A stretch of 64,000 nucleotides of DNA from Verrucomicrobiota bacterium (GCA_026397965.1 JAPLTU010000048.1:1-64000), one strand, 5' to 3'; numbered from the stretch's first letter, positions 46,924 to 57,759 are shown. Notes: a model not told the origin generated them from the letters alone. Program-made: numbers and translations.

Positions 46924-48311
46924 GGGACGAGAGTCGTGCAGCGTAAGGTGAGGGGCTTATTTTCCCCTGTGCTCTTGAGGCTTACAAGCAGAACCTTGCC
47001 CGCCGGTAGGTTTAAAGAGAGTTCGGGGTGGCCGGGAATCGTCAAAGAAGCGCCCACCGGGGCCGTCACCCTTGCGAGGGAAAAGCGGGCGGGTAAACCG
47101 CTCCAATTCCGAAGGTCGGCCTTAGTTGTGCCGACGGTATAGACCGCGGTCCCGATCTTGGTCGCCAGGGCGAAAAGCGCCGCCCCGGAACTAATATTTT
47201 GCCGATTAGCCGACACTTCCGCTGATTTATTAAGAATATAACTCGCGGTGGATTTCACCGCCGCCGAAGTAAAAGCCTGGGCTTTGATGCCCGGCAAGGC
47301 GGCCTCAAAATGCTTGGCGATCAGCCCCTCGGTCCGGGACGCCAGGGCCAAAGCCACCGGCTTGCCCTCCAATTGGACGCGCAGTTTATAATCGTAACCC
47401 ACGGGTCGCAGGGCCGGCAAGGCGACCGAAACATAGGGCACGCGCGGGGCGACGACGAAGAGCGGAATGTCCACGCGTTGCTCCCGCCATTCCGGACAGT
47501 TGCCGGTTTCGGAAATGACATAGACGACGCGGGACGTCGGCGAACCCCCGGCCAAGACCGCCTCACACTCAGCCAGGTCAGCCTCGATTGTTGGGCAACC
47601 CTTGGTCAACGCATGGGCGGCCGTAAATTCCTTACGGGCTCTTTCTAGATCGCTGGCACCGTCTCCCATCCGGAAAAAATACAAGCCTTGGAGCCAATGG
47701 CTGAACGCGTCGTCGTAGGCGGCCCCCGGCGTCAGACCATCGAGCTCCTCTTTAATAATCGAAAGCCCTTCCTGGGTGCGGTCATCTTGGGTCGCCTTAT
47801 CCAGGTTATATTTTTCGGATTTGATTTCTTTCTGATAAAGCAGACCGGAACCAAAAGTTTCTTGCACGAAGCGCAGGCGATTCACGGAAACACGGGCCGC
47901 AGCGCGATTGCCTGACTCGAGGTGATTCAACACCTGATAGGTGGAAGCGTAAATCCGGTCATACGGCTTGGCCCGATAGGCTTGGGCGTAGTTATTGGAA
48001 AACGCGGCCAAACCTTCGCCGGCCAGCGAAAAGTCAGGTCGCCCTTCTTCCGCCCGGAGTCGGTCTTCCACTTCTTCCAAGACCTTGATGCTGCCTTTTA
48101 AATCCCCTTGGGCGCGTAAGGCTGCACCCTCCTCCAGCTTCCAAACCAAAGCATCGTTGGGCTGATCCTCGGCCGAGGCCGACGCCACGCGGCTCACCAT
48201 CTCGTAATCCCCTTCGACGTTAGCGGAACGAACCCGCGGTCCTTTCTCCACATAGGCCGCGCAACCCACCAAGAGGGCCAAGCTGGGAATGATTAATAAG
48301 GTCGAACGCAC
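46920..48311 (-). CDS. COG3014-family lipoprotein
   Basis: A 463-aa lipoprotein with lipobox LALLVGC (Cys16). The N-terminal ~200 residues look like helical repeats (LVWKLEEGAALRAQGDLKGS; YAQAYRAKPYDRIYASTY). A beta-rich C-terminal half follows (RVVYVISETGNCPEWREQRV; GYDYKLRVQLEGKPVALAL). This family is known next to ycfL and lpoB in other proteobacterial and verrucomicrobial genomes. Its function is not established. It is first in the trio. Confidence 0.82.
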   Translation of the reverse strand: MRSTLLIIPSLALLVGCAAYVEKGPRVRSANVEGDYEMVSRVASASAEDQPNDALVWKLEEGAALRAQGDLKGSIKVLEEVEDRLRAEEGRPDFSLAGEGLAAFSNNYAQAYRAKPYDRIYASTYQVLNHLESGNRAAARVSVNRLRFVQETFGSGLLYQKEIKSEKYNLDKATQDDRTQEGLSIIKEELDGLTPGAAYDDAFSHWLQGLYFFRMGDGASDLERARKEFTAAHALTKGCPTIEADLAECEAVLAGGSPTSRVVYVISETGNCPEWREQRVDIPLFVVAPRVPYVSVALPALRPVGYDYKLRVQLEGKPVALALASRTEGLIAKHFEAALPGIKAQAFTSAAVKSTASYILNKSAEVSANRQNISSGAALFALATKIGTAVYTVGTTKADLRNWSGLPARFSLARVTAPVGASLTIPGHPELSLNLPAGKVLLVSLKSTGENKPLTLRCTTLVP

Positions 48312-48379
48312 AAAAATAGTGAGATGAAAATTAGCCTCAACTCAGGAGCGTGTAAAGCGGGAGATGCAAGCGGCGAAGA

Positions 48380-49333
48380 TTACAAGCCGAGCCAACGGGA
48401 GCCGACGTAAAGCCAGAGCGGAGTGATAATCGGGCAAAACACAACGGTCACGACGGCCACTCGCAGAGCCACCGAGACATCCCCCTTATAGAGCTCAACG
48501 ATGAGAAACGTAAAAATACCTGCCGGCATGGCCGCCTGCACCATCATGACCTTCCGGAGCGCGGGGTCGGGAATGAACCAGCAGGCCACGCTGAGCAAAA
48601 TGACCGGCATCACCAACCAGCGGACGGCCATCACGCCGAAACTCACCCGCGCATCGGCGATGAACTTAAACCCTTGCAGAGTCTCGTGGAGATAGATGCC
48701 CGTCAGGATAGTCCCGATCGGGATGGCGCATTCGCCAATGGTGTGACAGAACTGGCCGGCGAAATGAATCGCCGTGGTTTCACCCAGACCCGCAAAATTG
48801 ATGGCAAGCGCTACCGCGAGCGCCACCGTCATGGGCTGGGCAAGTTGCTTGAGGCTCTTACCGGGAGGGGCGCCGGAAAGAAACGCGACCCCGAACGTCC
48901 AGACCGCCGCTTCGACCCCGACATTGTGTACCAATAAAACCCCGACGACGTCTTGGTCGAAAAGCGCCGCGGTCACCGGAATACCCAGGTAACCGAAATT
49001 ATTGATGCCGGATGCATAGGCAAAAGTTCGTTTCGCATCGCCCGGCGGAAAACGAAACAAAGCGGCGACCGCTCGCCCGACCAAAATCCCGACGATAATC
49101 ATGAGGAAACCCGCGCCTAAATAGAGCAAGGCGGTCGGACCCGAATGAATCAGCGGATTACTGCTGACCCGATCGAAGATCATCGCCGGAAAGAAAACCC
49201 ACAGCCCCAGACGCATCAAAGGTTGGCGGGCATGCGGACCGACCCAGCTGCGATGGGCCAAAAACCAACCCAGTAAAATCAATAAGCCTAAGCGGGCGAT
49301 GGCCAGCGCGACATCGGCGGAAAATACATTCAT
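48380..49333 (-). CDS. AEC-family transporter (auxin efflux carrier superfamily)
   Basis: A 317-aa protein with about ten membrane helices in two five-helix halves. The family pattern is seen in FAYASGINNFGYLGIPVTAAL (first crossing helix) and VVTVVFCPIITPLW near the C-terminus. Members move organic acids or other small anions. The substrate is unknown. It is divergent from ssrA. Confidence 0.85.
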   Translation of the reverse strand: MNVFSADVALAIARLGLLILLGWFLAHRSWVGPHARQPLMRLGLWVFFPAMIFDRVSSNPLIHSGPTALLYLGAGFLMIIVGILVGRAVAALFRFPPGDAKRTFAYASGINNFGYLGIPVTAALFDQDVVGVLLVHNVGVEAAVWTFGVAFLSGAPPGKSLKQLAQPMTVALAVALAINFAGLGETTAIHFAGQFCHTIGECAIPIGTILTGIYLHETLQGFKFIADARVSFGVMAVRWLVMPVILLSVACWFIPDPALRKVMMVQAAMPAGIFTFLIVELYKGDVSVALRVAVVTVVFCPIITPLWLYVGSRWLGL

Positions 49334-49407
49334 ACCGACAACACCCCACCGACATAAGGACGGTTAGGAAAGAGAAAAATGCGGTTTAGGGGCATTACCC
49401 CCTTCCC

Positions 49408-49435
49408 TTGACTTCCCACCGTTATCGTGGACAAT
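49408..49435 (+). promoter_or_regulatory. Probable ssrA promoter
   Basis: TTGACT (49408-49413) and GACAAT (49430-49435) are 16 nt apart, about 50 nt before the mature tmRNA 5' end, leaving a precursor leader. Confidence 0.5.
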
Positions 49436-49485
49436 GATGAATGTTCCTTCTCAGTCGGACCCGATAATGACCGACTAACCATTTC

Positions 49486-49853
49486 GGGGGTGTTCCGGAT
49501 TCGATTCCAATCAAGATATCGCGACGGCATGCAGAGGGTAGTCAGTAACCTCTTAAATCCAACTGGCAGCACTATAACTGCTAAAAACACCATCACGTTC
49601 GAGAACGACAACGTTCTCGCGCTCGCAGCCTAAGTACTGCGACAAGCCCCAAGGTACGCCTACAGCCTTGGATCAGCTTGGTTAACGTGGGCAATCCCCT
49701 CCTCTAGTTGTTATCTCCAGGGTAAGTGAGAATACAGATAGGCCGCACGGGTGCTCATCTCCAAACGCGGTCGAGATCAATGATGAAGCTACGCATGTAG
49801 AAGTTACGACGTAAGGATAGGAAGACGCGGGTTCGACTCCCGCCACCTCCACC
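49486..49853 (+). ncRNA. ssrA: Transfer-messenger RNA (tmRNA)
   Basis: The ends fold as a tRNA-like acceptor: GGGGGTG (49486-49492) pairs with CACCTCC (49844-49850). A GGGTTCGACTCCC T-arm (49830-49842) is next to the 3' end, and the 5' end carries the usual TTCCGGATTCGA. Inside, a reading frame resumes at GCT (49580) and encodes AKNTITFENDNVLALAA before TAA (49631-49633), a typical proteolysis tag ending in LAA. The full CCA is not encoded (ACC followed by C). It rescues stalled ribosomes with SmpB. The small open frame starting upstream at 49427 is not a separate gene. Confidence 0.96.
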
Positions 49854-49867
49854 CTTTGAGAAGTTAC

Positions 49868-49898
49868 CAGCTCGCGCCCACCCGGTCGCGGGCTGTTT
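49868..49898 (+). terminator. Probable terminator of ssrA
   Basis: CAGCTCGCG and CGCGGGCTG (49868-49876, 49887-49895) form a 9-bp stem with one G-T pair, followed by TTT, between ssrA and a convergent gene. Confidence 0.7.
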
Positions 49899-49908
49899 CC
49901 GTTTATAC

Positions 49909-51441
49909 CTAGCGCTTACGATAGACTTCCACGCGGCATTCGTAACCGCCGAGATCCACCGCAAAACGGGTTTCCAAACGAAGGGTGGGATCGGTCGATT
50001 CGAGCCGGAGTGGATTCACGAAAACTAAGCGGCCACCTGGACGGAGCACTTCAGAGGACAATCGGAAAAGATCCGCAAAGAGCCCGTGCATGTTAGGTAC
50101 CCGCACGCGGCGACCCAGCGGTGGATTCGAAATCACCAAAGATACTTTACCCCGGTCAAGTTCGGGAATCTTGGCGACGTCCCGGAAGTCACAGGCGTAG
50201 AACGCGGCCTTGGTGCCGGCGATCTTCGCCGCAGCAAAATTCTTCTGACCGATTGCCAGAGCCTCCGGATCAATATCGGTACCGATCACCTGATCGACTC
50301 CGCCCATCAAGGCAACTTCAGCTAACTCCAAGGCCGAACCGCAGAACGGATCCCAGACGATTTCGTGCGGCATCCGGCCGGCCAGACGGGCGAGGCAGGC
50401 CGCGAGCGGCGGATGCGAAGCGGCATTAATGACATCGGTCCGATAATATAAACGAGGGTTCGGGCTAATCTTCGGGCGCAATTCAACCGAAGCGCTAATT
50501 TCGTTAAACAGCACGTCGATGGACCACGGAGCCTCGCGAGCATCGTTTAATAGCTTGGGGTTCAGCTGATAGGCCAAAGTCGTGACCTTCTCGACCGCGA
50601 CGTCATGATTACCCTCGGCCAACATACTCAGCCGGTAACGCAAGGCGCCATCGGTCAGCACACTCATCAGTTTTTCGGTCAAAGGTGCGGCCACCAATTT
50701 CGCCAAGCCTTCCAAGGCGACGACGGATTCCGGATTGCGCACTAAGCCCAAGACAAAGCTGGCCGTATCAAAACAACGCAGCTTATAAAGTTCGGCTAAA
50801 GTAAAAGCCTCCTTGGGCTCGATGACCACGCAGCAACCGCGCACCTCGACCACTCGGAACTTACCCCGTTGGGCTTCCGCTTCGCGCACTTCGTTCGCGA
50901 CGATATTCTCCAAGCCCATCCGGCAACGCAGGTGTAGCTTCAAGCCGGGCTGCTTGGGGAGGACCGTCTCCATTTTCACCGAACCCGCATTTTCTTGGCG
51001 GGCCACGCTGGCCCGTAATTTCTGTTCGTTGACTAATTTTTCGCCGGATTGCGCCACCACCTTGAGCGTCGCCGCCCCGCCGATTTTCTCCAAAGCGGAG
51101 GCGACCTTTTTCTTCTCCCGCTCCACTTCGGTCGTTTGTAAGATGTCCAAGAGTTTCTGTTCCGAGGCCTCATCTCCCCCTAATTTGGGAATGGCCGCCG
51201 TGGCATACCGACGGATTTTCTCGGAGGGGTCCTGCAACAGCCCGATCATCCAAGCTTTGACGGCCGCCTTCATTTCGGGGTTGCGCGAGGTCGAGAAGAC
51301 GACCCCGACCGCGCGGACGAGGGCCACCTGCTGGTTGCGCTCCTTGGCCCCGAGCTGGTTGAACTTGGGCACCTCTTCATTCCAAAGCTGGGCCGCCGGC
51401 AACTCGCGCAATTGGCGGTAAAGGTCGTTGTCGGCTTTCAT
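49909..51441 (-). CDS. THUMP-type RNA N2-guanine methyltransferase-like protein with N-terminal helical-repeat domain
   Basis: A 510-aa protein. Residues ~1-145 are helical and HEAT-like (KAWMIGLLQDPSEKIRRYAT; AAIPKLGGDEASEQKLLDIL). A THUMP-like RNA-binding region follows. The C-terminal ~170 residues are a Rossmann methyltransferase with VWDPFCGSALELAEVAL (SAM site), GTDIDPEALAIGQKN and the catalytic SNPPLGRR (NPP). The last two parts match the RlmL/TrmN/Trm14 group that methylates guanine N2 in rRNA or tRNA. The helical N-terminus is not standard for that group. Start is ATG 51441. Confidence 0.85.
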   Translation of the reverse strand: MKADNDLYRQLRELPAAQLWNEEVPKFNQLGAKERNQQVALVRAVGVVFSTSRNPEMKAAVKAWMIGLLQDPSEKIRRYATAAIPKLGGDEASEQKLLDILQTTEVEREKKKVASALEKIGGAATLKVVAQSGEKLVNEQKLRASVARQENAGSVKMETVLPKQPGLKLHLRCRMGLENIVANEVREAEAQRGKFRVVEVRGCCVVIEPKEAFTLAELYKLRCFDTASFVLGLVRNPESVVALEGLAKLVAAPLTEKLMSVLTDGALRYRLSMLAEGNHDVAVEKVTTLAYQLNPKLLNDAREAPWSIDVLFNEISASVELRPKISPNPRLYYRTDVINAASHPPLAACLARLAGRMPHEIVWDPFCGSALELAEVALMGGVDQVIGTDIDPEALAIGQKNFAAAKIAGTKAAFYACDFRDVAKIPELDRGKVSLVISNPPLGRRVRVPNMHGLFADLFRLSSEVLRPGGRLVFVNPLRLESTDPTLRLETRFAVDLGGYECRVEVYRKR

Positions 51442-51649
51442 AGCCGTAAGTAAGTCGAGCGGGCTGGAAACAAAGTCAAGGGAGACGGACTGCGCTCGCC
51501 GGTTCGGTGGCGAAATCCCGCCCAAAAAACCCTGCGAATGGCTGATTTATCGGCATATCTTTATTAAAATGATGGAGCCGCTCGCCGAGACGTCGACCCC
51601 GCAGCCGACACCCGCCTAAACGAGCCATCCGACTATCGTTAAGTTGCCT

Positions 51650-51728
51650 TTGACAGGGGGGGATTATTGTTCACTAGGTTTAACCTCCGTATGGCTGTCT
51701 CCACAGCCTCTGGTGGCTCTCGACCACC
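51650..51728 (+). promoter_or_regulatory. Probable gltB promoter and structured leader
   Basis: TTGACA (51650-51655) and a weak TAGGTT (19-nt spacing) precede a leader with two hairpins: GGCTGT-CTCC-ACAGCC (51693-51708) and GGTGG-CTCTCGA-CCACC (51712-51728), then a pyrimidine-rich stretch before the ATG at 51765. The rest of 51442-51649 shows no gene. I could not match the leader to a known riboswitch. Confidence 0.5.
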
Positions 51729-51764
51729 CCCGTAACTTTCTAAGCCTTTTTCCCTACACCAGAA

Positions 51765-54700
51765 ATGAAGAATCCCGGACTTCCCGAAAAACAGGGTCTC
51801 TACGACCCCCAGTTCGAGCATGATGCCTGTGGCGTCGGCTTCGTTTGCCAGATGAAGGGCAAACGTTCCCACGACATCATTCAGCAAGCGCTGACCATTC
51901 TGGTAAACCTCGATCACCGGGGCGCCTGCGGTTGCGAACCCAATACGGGCGACGGCGCGGGCATCCTGCTCCAGCTTCCCCACGGTTTCTTTACCAAAGT
52001 GGCGCCAGCCGCCGGCATCGCTACCCTCCCCCAGCCCGGACATTACGGCGTTGGCATGCTCTATTTCTCCCCAGACGCCAAGATTCGCGCCGAAAGCGAA
52101 CGCGTGTTCGTCGAGTTGCTGCAAGCCGAAGGGCTCACCCTCCTCGGCTGGCGCACCGTCCCGACCCGGAACACGACCCTGGGCCAGACGGCCGTGAAGA
52201 GCGAACCCTGCGTGCGCCAAGCTTTCATCGGTCGCCCGGCCTCTTGCGCCACCGATCAGGACTTTGAACGCAAATTATTCATCGTCAGCAAACAGGCCCA
52301 CTTCCGTCTGCGCGCTTCCGGCCAAGACAATTTCTACTACGCCTGCAGTCTCTCCTGCCGGACGATCATCTACAAAGGTATGTTGATGCCTGAACAGGTC
52401 GGCCAATATTTCCCGGACCTCGGCGATGCTGCGATGGATACGGCGCTTGCCCTCGTCCACTCGCGCTTCTCGACCAACACTTTCCCCAGCTGGGAACGTT
52501 CGCACCCCTACCACTACATCGCCCACAACGGAGAAATTAATACTCTGCGCGGTAATGTAAACTGGATGAAGGCCCGCGAGCCCCTGTTGGCCAGCCCTCT
52601 CTTCGGTAAGGATATCGCCAAAGTCCAACCCGTCGTGAACCCCAACGGTTCCGACTCGGCGATGTTTGATAACGTCTTCGAACTTCTCGTGATGGGCGGC
52701 CGCTCGCTGCCCCAAGCGATGATGATGATGATTCCTGAGCCCTGGAATGGCCACGAATCGATGAGCGAAGAGAAGAAGGCTTTTTACGAATTCAATTCCT
52801 GCCTGATGGAGCCTTGGGATGGCCCCGCCTCCGTCGTCTTTACCGACGGCACGATGATCGGCGCCACGCTCGACCGTAACGGTCTGCGCCCTTCCCGCTA
52901 TTACGTGACCAAGGATGACCTTGTCATCATGGCATCAGAGGCCGGCGTCTTGACCATCCCGCCCGAACGCATCGCGAGCAAGGGCCGCCTGCAACCCGGC
53001 CGCATGTTCCTGGTCGACATGGAAAAAGGCCGCATCGTCGCCGACGACGAAATCAAGCAGCAGATCGCCTCGGAAAAACCCTATCGTCAATGGCTCGATG
53101 ACAAACTCATCAAACTCGCGGACATCGCCGACGCCCCAAAGGCCCCCTCCGAAGCGCACGGCACGGTTGTCCAACGCCAGTTAGCCTTCGGTTACACCTT
53201 CGAAGACCAACGCAAGCTGCTCGTCCCGATGGCCAAAGATGGCGTCGAAGCCATGGGCTCGATGGGTACCGACATCCCGCTCGCCGTCTTGTCGAACAAG
53301 TCGAAGCTCCTCTACGATTACTTCAAACAGCTTTTCGCACAGGTCACCAATCCGCCGATCGACTGTATCCGCGAAGAAATCGTCACCTCCTCTGTCACGA
53401 CCATCGGTCCTGAACGCAATCTGTTGGATCCTAATCCATCGAGTTGCCACCTGATCGAACTGCAGACCCCGATTTTGACTAACGAAGAGTTGGCCAAGCT
53501 CCGGCACGTCGCCCAAGGTGAATTCCGTTCGGTCACCATCCCGACGCTCTTTGACGCTAAACAAGGCGCCAAAGGACTCGAAGCCGCCATGGACGAAGTC
53601 TGCCGCCAGGCCGGTCTCCATATCGACGCCGGGATTAATCTTATCATCCTGAGCGACCGCAAAGTTGATCGCACTAACGCCGCCATCCCTCCCCTGCTCG
53701 CCGTCTCCGGCCTGCACCATTATCTGATCCGCGAAGGTAAGCGGACCAAGGTCGGCCTGATCCTCGAATCCGGCGAACCCCGCGAAGTGCATCACTTCTG
53801 TACGCTGATCGGCTACGGCTGCGCTGGCATCAATCCTTACCTGGCCTTCGAAACCCTCGACGACATGATCCATCAAGGACTGCTCGTCGGCGTCGACCAC
53901 TACACGGCTTGCAAGAATTACGTAAAGGCCGCGACCAAGGGTATCGTTAAAGTCGCCTCCAAGATTGGCATCTCGACCATCCAGAGCTACCTCGGCGCCC
54001 AGATCTTCGAATGCGTTGGTCTGCAACAGAAAGTCGTTGATAAATACTTCACCGGCACGGCGACCCGTATCGAAGGCGCCGACCTGAATGCCATCGCCGA
54101 AGAAGCCTTGGAACGTCACGGCCGCGCCTTCCCTCAGAGCATGGAACATGCGGCGACCCTCGAGGTCGGCGGCGATTACCAATGGCGCAACGAAGGCGAA
54201 GGCCACCTCTTCAGTCCGCAGGTCATCCACTCGCTCCAAAAGGCCGTCCGCACGAACAACTACGACACCTTCAAGACCTACACCCGACTGGTCGACGACC
54301 AGATGCAGCAGATTTTCACACTGCGCGGCTTGCTTCAATTCAAAGCCCAAAAGGCCATCCCGCTCGAAGAAGTCGAGTCCCTCGAAAATATCTTCAAACG
54401 CTTCAAGACGGGCGCGATGAGCTACGGCTCCATCTCGACCGAGGCCCACGAGGCTCTCGCGATCGCGATGAACCGTCTCGGCGGTAAATCCAACACGGGC
54501 GAAGGCGGCGAAAATCCGGAGCGCTACACCTGGACCAACGAACAAGGCGACTCCAAGAACTCCGCCATCAAGCAGGTCGCTTCCGGCCGTTTCGGCGTCA
54601 CGAGTCTCTACCTCCCCCGCACCACGACATCTACTCCATCGAGGATTTGTCCGAGTTGATTCACGATTTGAAAAACTCGAATCGGGCAGCCCGCGTCAGC

Positions 54701-56215
54701 GTTAAGCTCGTTTCCGAAGTCGGGGTCGGCACCATCGCCGCTGGCGTCGCCAAAGCGCACGCCGACGTCGTCCTCATCTCTGGCTTCGACGGCGGAACCG
54801 GCGCTTCTCCACAGACTTCGATCAAGCACGCCGGTCTGCCCTGGGAACTCGGCTTAGCCGAAACCCACCAGACCCTCGTCCTGAATAACTTGCGTTCCCG
54901 GATTGTCGTCGAAACCGACGGACAGCTGAAGACCGGTCGTGACGTCGTCATCGCCGCCTTGCTGGGAGCTGAAGAGTTCGGCTTCGCCACGGCCCCACTG
55001 GTGACCCTCGGTTGCATCATGATGCGCGTCTGCCACCTCAACACTTGCCCGGTTGGCGTTGCGACCCAGGACCCCGAGCTGCGCAAGAACTTCACGGGCG
55101 ACCCAGCTGACACGGTTAATTTCATGCGCTTCATCGCCCAAGAGGTGCGCGAAATCATGGCCTCTCTCGGCTTCCGTTCGCTGAATGAAATGGTCGGCCG
55201 TACGGACATCCTCGAAGCGCGTCATGCCGTCGATCACTGGAAGGCCAAGGGCATCGACCTCTCCAAGCTTCTTTACTCGCCGAAGGCCGGACCCGAAGTC
55301 GGCCGCTTCTGCACCGAAATCCAAGACCACGGCCTCGACAAGGGACTGGATCTCTCGGTCCTGTTGGCCCAATGCCAACCGGCCATCGAGAAAGGCCAGA
55401 AAGTCCGCATCGAGATGGAGATTAAGAACACGCACCGCGTGGTCGGGACCATCATCGGCAATGAAATCACCAAGAAGCACTGGAAGGGTCTGCCTGACGA
55501 CACCATCCACTTGAAGTTCAAAGGGAGCGCCGGACAGAGCCTCGGTGCTTTCGTGCCTCCGGGCGTGACCATCGAACTCGAAGGCGATGCCAATGACTAC
55601 GTCGGCAAAGGCCTCAGCGGCGGACGTATCATCGTCTACCCTGATGCCAAAGCCACCTTCGCGGCCGAAGATAACATCCTCCTCGGCAATGTCGCCCTGT
55701 ACGGCGCGACCTCCGGCGAAGCCTACTTCCGCGGTGTCGCCGGCGAACGTTTCTGCGTCCGTAATTCCGGAGTGAGCACCGTCGTCGAAGGCGTGGGCGA
55801 CCACGGTTGCGAATACATGACCGGAGGCAAAGTCGTCGTCCTCGGCACGACGGGCCGTAATTTCGCCGCCGGCATGAGCGGTGGGGTTGCTTATATCTTA
55901 GATGAGAAAGGCGATTTCGCCACCCGCTGTAACAAGCAGATGGTCGGACTCGAAAAGCTTGAAGCGGCCGATGCCGCCGAACTCCGCGACCTCATCCAAC
56001 GGCACGCTAACTTCACGGGCAGCGAAAAAGCCAAACGCCTCCTAGCAAACTGGGATGCGAGCTTGAAGCAGTTTGTGAAAGTCATGCCGAAGGACTACAA
56101 GCGCGTCCTCCAAGCGATCGCTGCCGCCGAAGCCAAAGGCCTCAGCGGTGATGCCGCCCTGAACGAAGCCTTCGAAATCAATGCCCGCGACGCCGCCCGC
56201 GTCGGTGGCGGTTGA
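51765..56215 (+). pseudogene. gltB: Glutamate synthase large subunit, disrupted by internal deletion and frameshift
   Basis: The gene should encode the ~1530-aa GOGAT alpha subunit, making glutamate from glutamine and 2-oxoglutarate. The 5' part (51765-54604) is intact: nucleophile Cys22 in EHDACGVGF, class-II glutaminase domain, central domain and the start of the FMN domain up to [12 protein letters not shown]. There the frame breaks. The sequence resumes one frame over at [19 protein letters not shown] (from about 54605) and stays open to 56215 with the 3Fe-4S motif [15 protein letters not shown] and the C-terminal beta-helix. About 48 residues that include KPGEGGQLPG in homologues are missing; the deletion is 1 mod 3. 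The upstream product would end at TAG/TGA near 54659 after 964 aa. Either a real recent lesion or an assembly error. Confidence 0.9.
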
Positions 56216-56253
56216 TCAACCTCACGGACACTCTCTACCAAACTTATTGAACC

Positions 56254-57738
56254 ATGGGAAAACCAACCGGATTCTTTGAATATCAGCGCGAACTACCCGC
56301 CGATCGCGATGCCCTCACCCGCATCGGAGATTGGAAGGAAATTCACCACCACCACTCGGATGAAAAACTCCAGAAGCAAGGCGCCCGTTGCATGGATTGC
56401 GGCGTCCCTTTCTGCCATACGGGTAAGCTCATCAGCGGCATGGCCAGCGGCTGCCCGATCAACAACCTCATCCCCGAGTGGAATGATTTAGTCTACCGCG
56501 GTCTTTGGCGCGAAGCACTGGAACGCCTGCACAAGACGAACAACTTCCCCGAATTCACGGGCCGCGTCTGCCCTGCCCCCTGCGAAGGCTCCTGCGTGCT
56601 CGGCATGAACAAGCCCGCCGTGACGATCAAGAACATCGAGGTCTCGATCATCGATAAGGGTTGGGAAAACGGCTGGGTCATCCCCAAGCCACCCACGAAA
56701 CGTTCCGGTAAGAAAGTCGCCGTGATTGGTTCGGGTCCGGCTGGCCTTTCCGCCGCCGCCCAGCTTAACCATGCCGGACATAACGTCACGGTCTTTGAAC
56801 GCGCCGATCGCCCCGGCGGCCTGCTCATGTATGGCATCCCCAACATGAAGTTGGACAAGAAGGAAGTCGTACTTCGACGCATTCAGCTCCTTGCAGACGA
56901 AGGCGTCAAATTCGTCTGCAACACGAACATCGGCACCGACCTCGCCGTCGAAAAACTCCGCCAGGATTTCGATGCTGTGGTCATCTGCACCGGAGCCACC
57001 AAGGCCCGCGACCTCCCGATTCCTGGCCGTGAAGCCAAAGGCATCTACGTCGCGATGGACTTCCTGTCCGCCAATACCAAATCCCTCCTCGACGGCAAAT
57101 CCACGGCCAACTTCATCGATGCCAAAGGAAAAGATGTCGTGATCATCGGCGGCGGCGATACTGGGACCGACTGCGTAGGCACTTCCCTTCGCCATGGTTG
57201 CACCTCGGTAGTCCAAGTCGAAATCATGCCCAAAGCCCCGCTCACCCGGGCCAAGGACAATCCGTGGCCCGAATGGCCTAAGACTTACAAGATGGACTAC
57301 GGCCAGGAAGAGGCGGCGGCCAAATATGGTTCCGACCCACGCGTCTACCTCACCACCGCGACCAAATTCGAAGCCGATGACAAGGGTAACATCAAAGCCG
57401 TCCATACCGTCCAAGTCCAATGGGGCAAAAACGATAAAGGTCAGTTCGTCCCCCAACCCGTAGCTGGCACCGAAAAGGTAATGCCAGCGCAACTCGTTTT
57501 GCTCGCCATGGGTTTCATCGGCCCGGAACAACCGATCCTGGAGGCGCTGAACGTCGAACGCGACGCCCGTACCAACGTCAAAGCCGAACACGATAAATAC
57601 ACTACCAGCATACCCGGTGTCTTTGCGGCTGGAGATTGCCGTCGTGGTCAGTCGCTGGTCGTCTGGGCTTTCAACGAAGGCCGCGGCGCCGCGCGCGAGT
57701 GCGACAAGTTCTTGATGGGCCGGACAGAGCTTCCGTAA
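56254..57738 (+). CDS. gltD: Glutamate synthase small subunit
   Basis: A 494-aa FAD/NADPH subunit that feeds electrons to GltB. The N-terminal iron-sulfur region has [24 protein letters not shown] and [15 protein letters not shown] binding is at [17 protein letters not shown] and NADPH binding at [19 protein letters not shown]. The C-terminal [19 protein letters not shown] closes the FAD site. It is complete and 38 nt after gltB, so it is likely still transcribed with the broken gene. It has its own terminator. Confidence 0.96.
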   Translation: MGKPTGFFEYQRELPADRDALTRIGDWKEIHHHHSDEKLQKQGARCMDCGVPFCHTGKLISGMASGCPINNLIPEWNDLVYRGLWREALERLHKTNNFPEFTGRVCPAPCEGSCVLGMNKPAVTIKNIEVSIIDKGWENGWVIPKPPTKRSGKKVAVIGSGPAGLSAAAQLNHAGHNVTVFERADRPGGLLMYGIPNMKLDKKEVVLRRIQLLADEGVKFVCNTNIGTDLAVEKLRQDFDAVVICTGATKARDLPIPGREAKGIYVAMDFLSANTKSLLDGKSTANFIDAKGKDVVIIGGGDTGTDCVGTSLRHGCTSVVQVEIMPKAPLTRAKDNPWPEWPKTYKMDYGQEEAAAKYGSDPRVYLTTATKFEADDKGNIKAVHTVQVQWGKNDKGQFVPQPVAGTEKVMPAQLVLLAMGFIGPEQPILEALNVERDARTNVKAEHDKYTTSIPGVFAAGDCRRGQSLVVWAFNEGRGAARECDKFLMGRTELP

Positions 57739-57759
57739 GCATCCGTTCAGCTCGTTACC

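Noticed and set aside
49427-49633. A small 68-aa protein gene
   Set aside because: Its end is the tmRNA tag reading frame; the region folds and reads as ssrA.
51690-51764. Known glutamine riboswitch (glnA or downstream-peptide type)
   Set aside because: The conserved core sequences of those RNAs are not visible; only two simple hairpins are.
53181-54545. A 454-codon minus-strand frame inside gltB
   Set aside because: Antisense shadow of a conserved GC-rich gene; no domain and no start signal.
54600-54665. Programmed ribosomal frameshift in gltB
   Set aside because: Frameshifting would restore the frame but not the ~48 conserved residues that are missing, and no slippery run or downstream pseudoknot is apparent.
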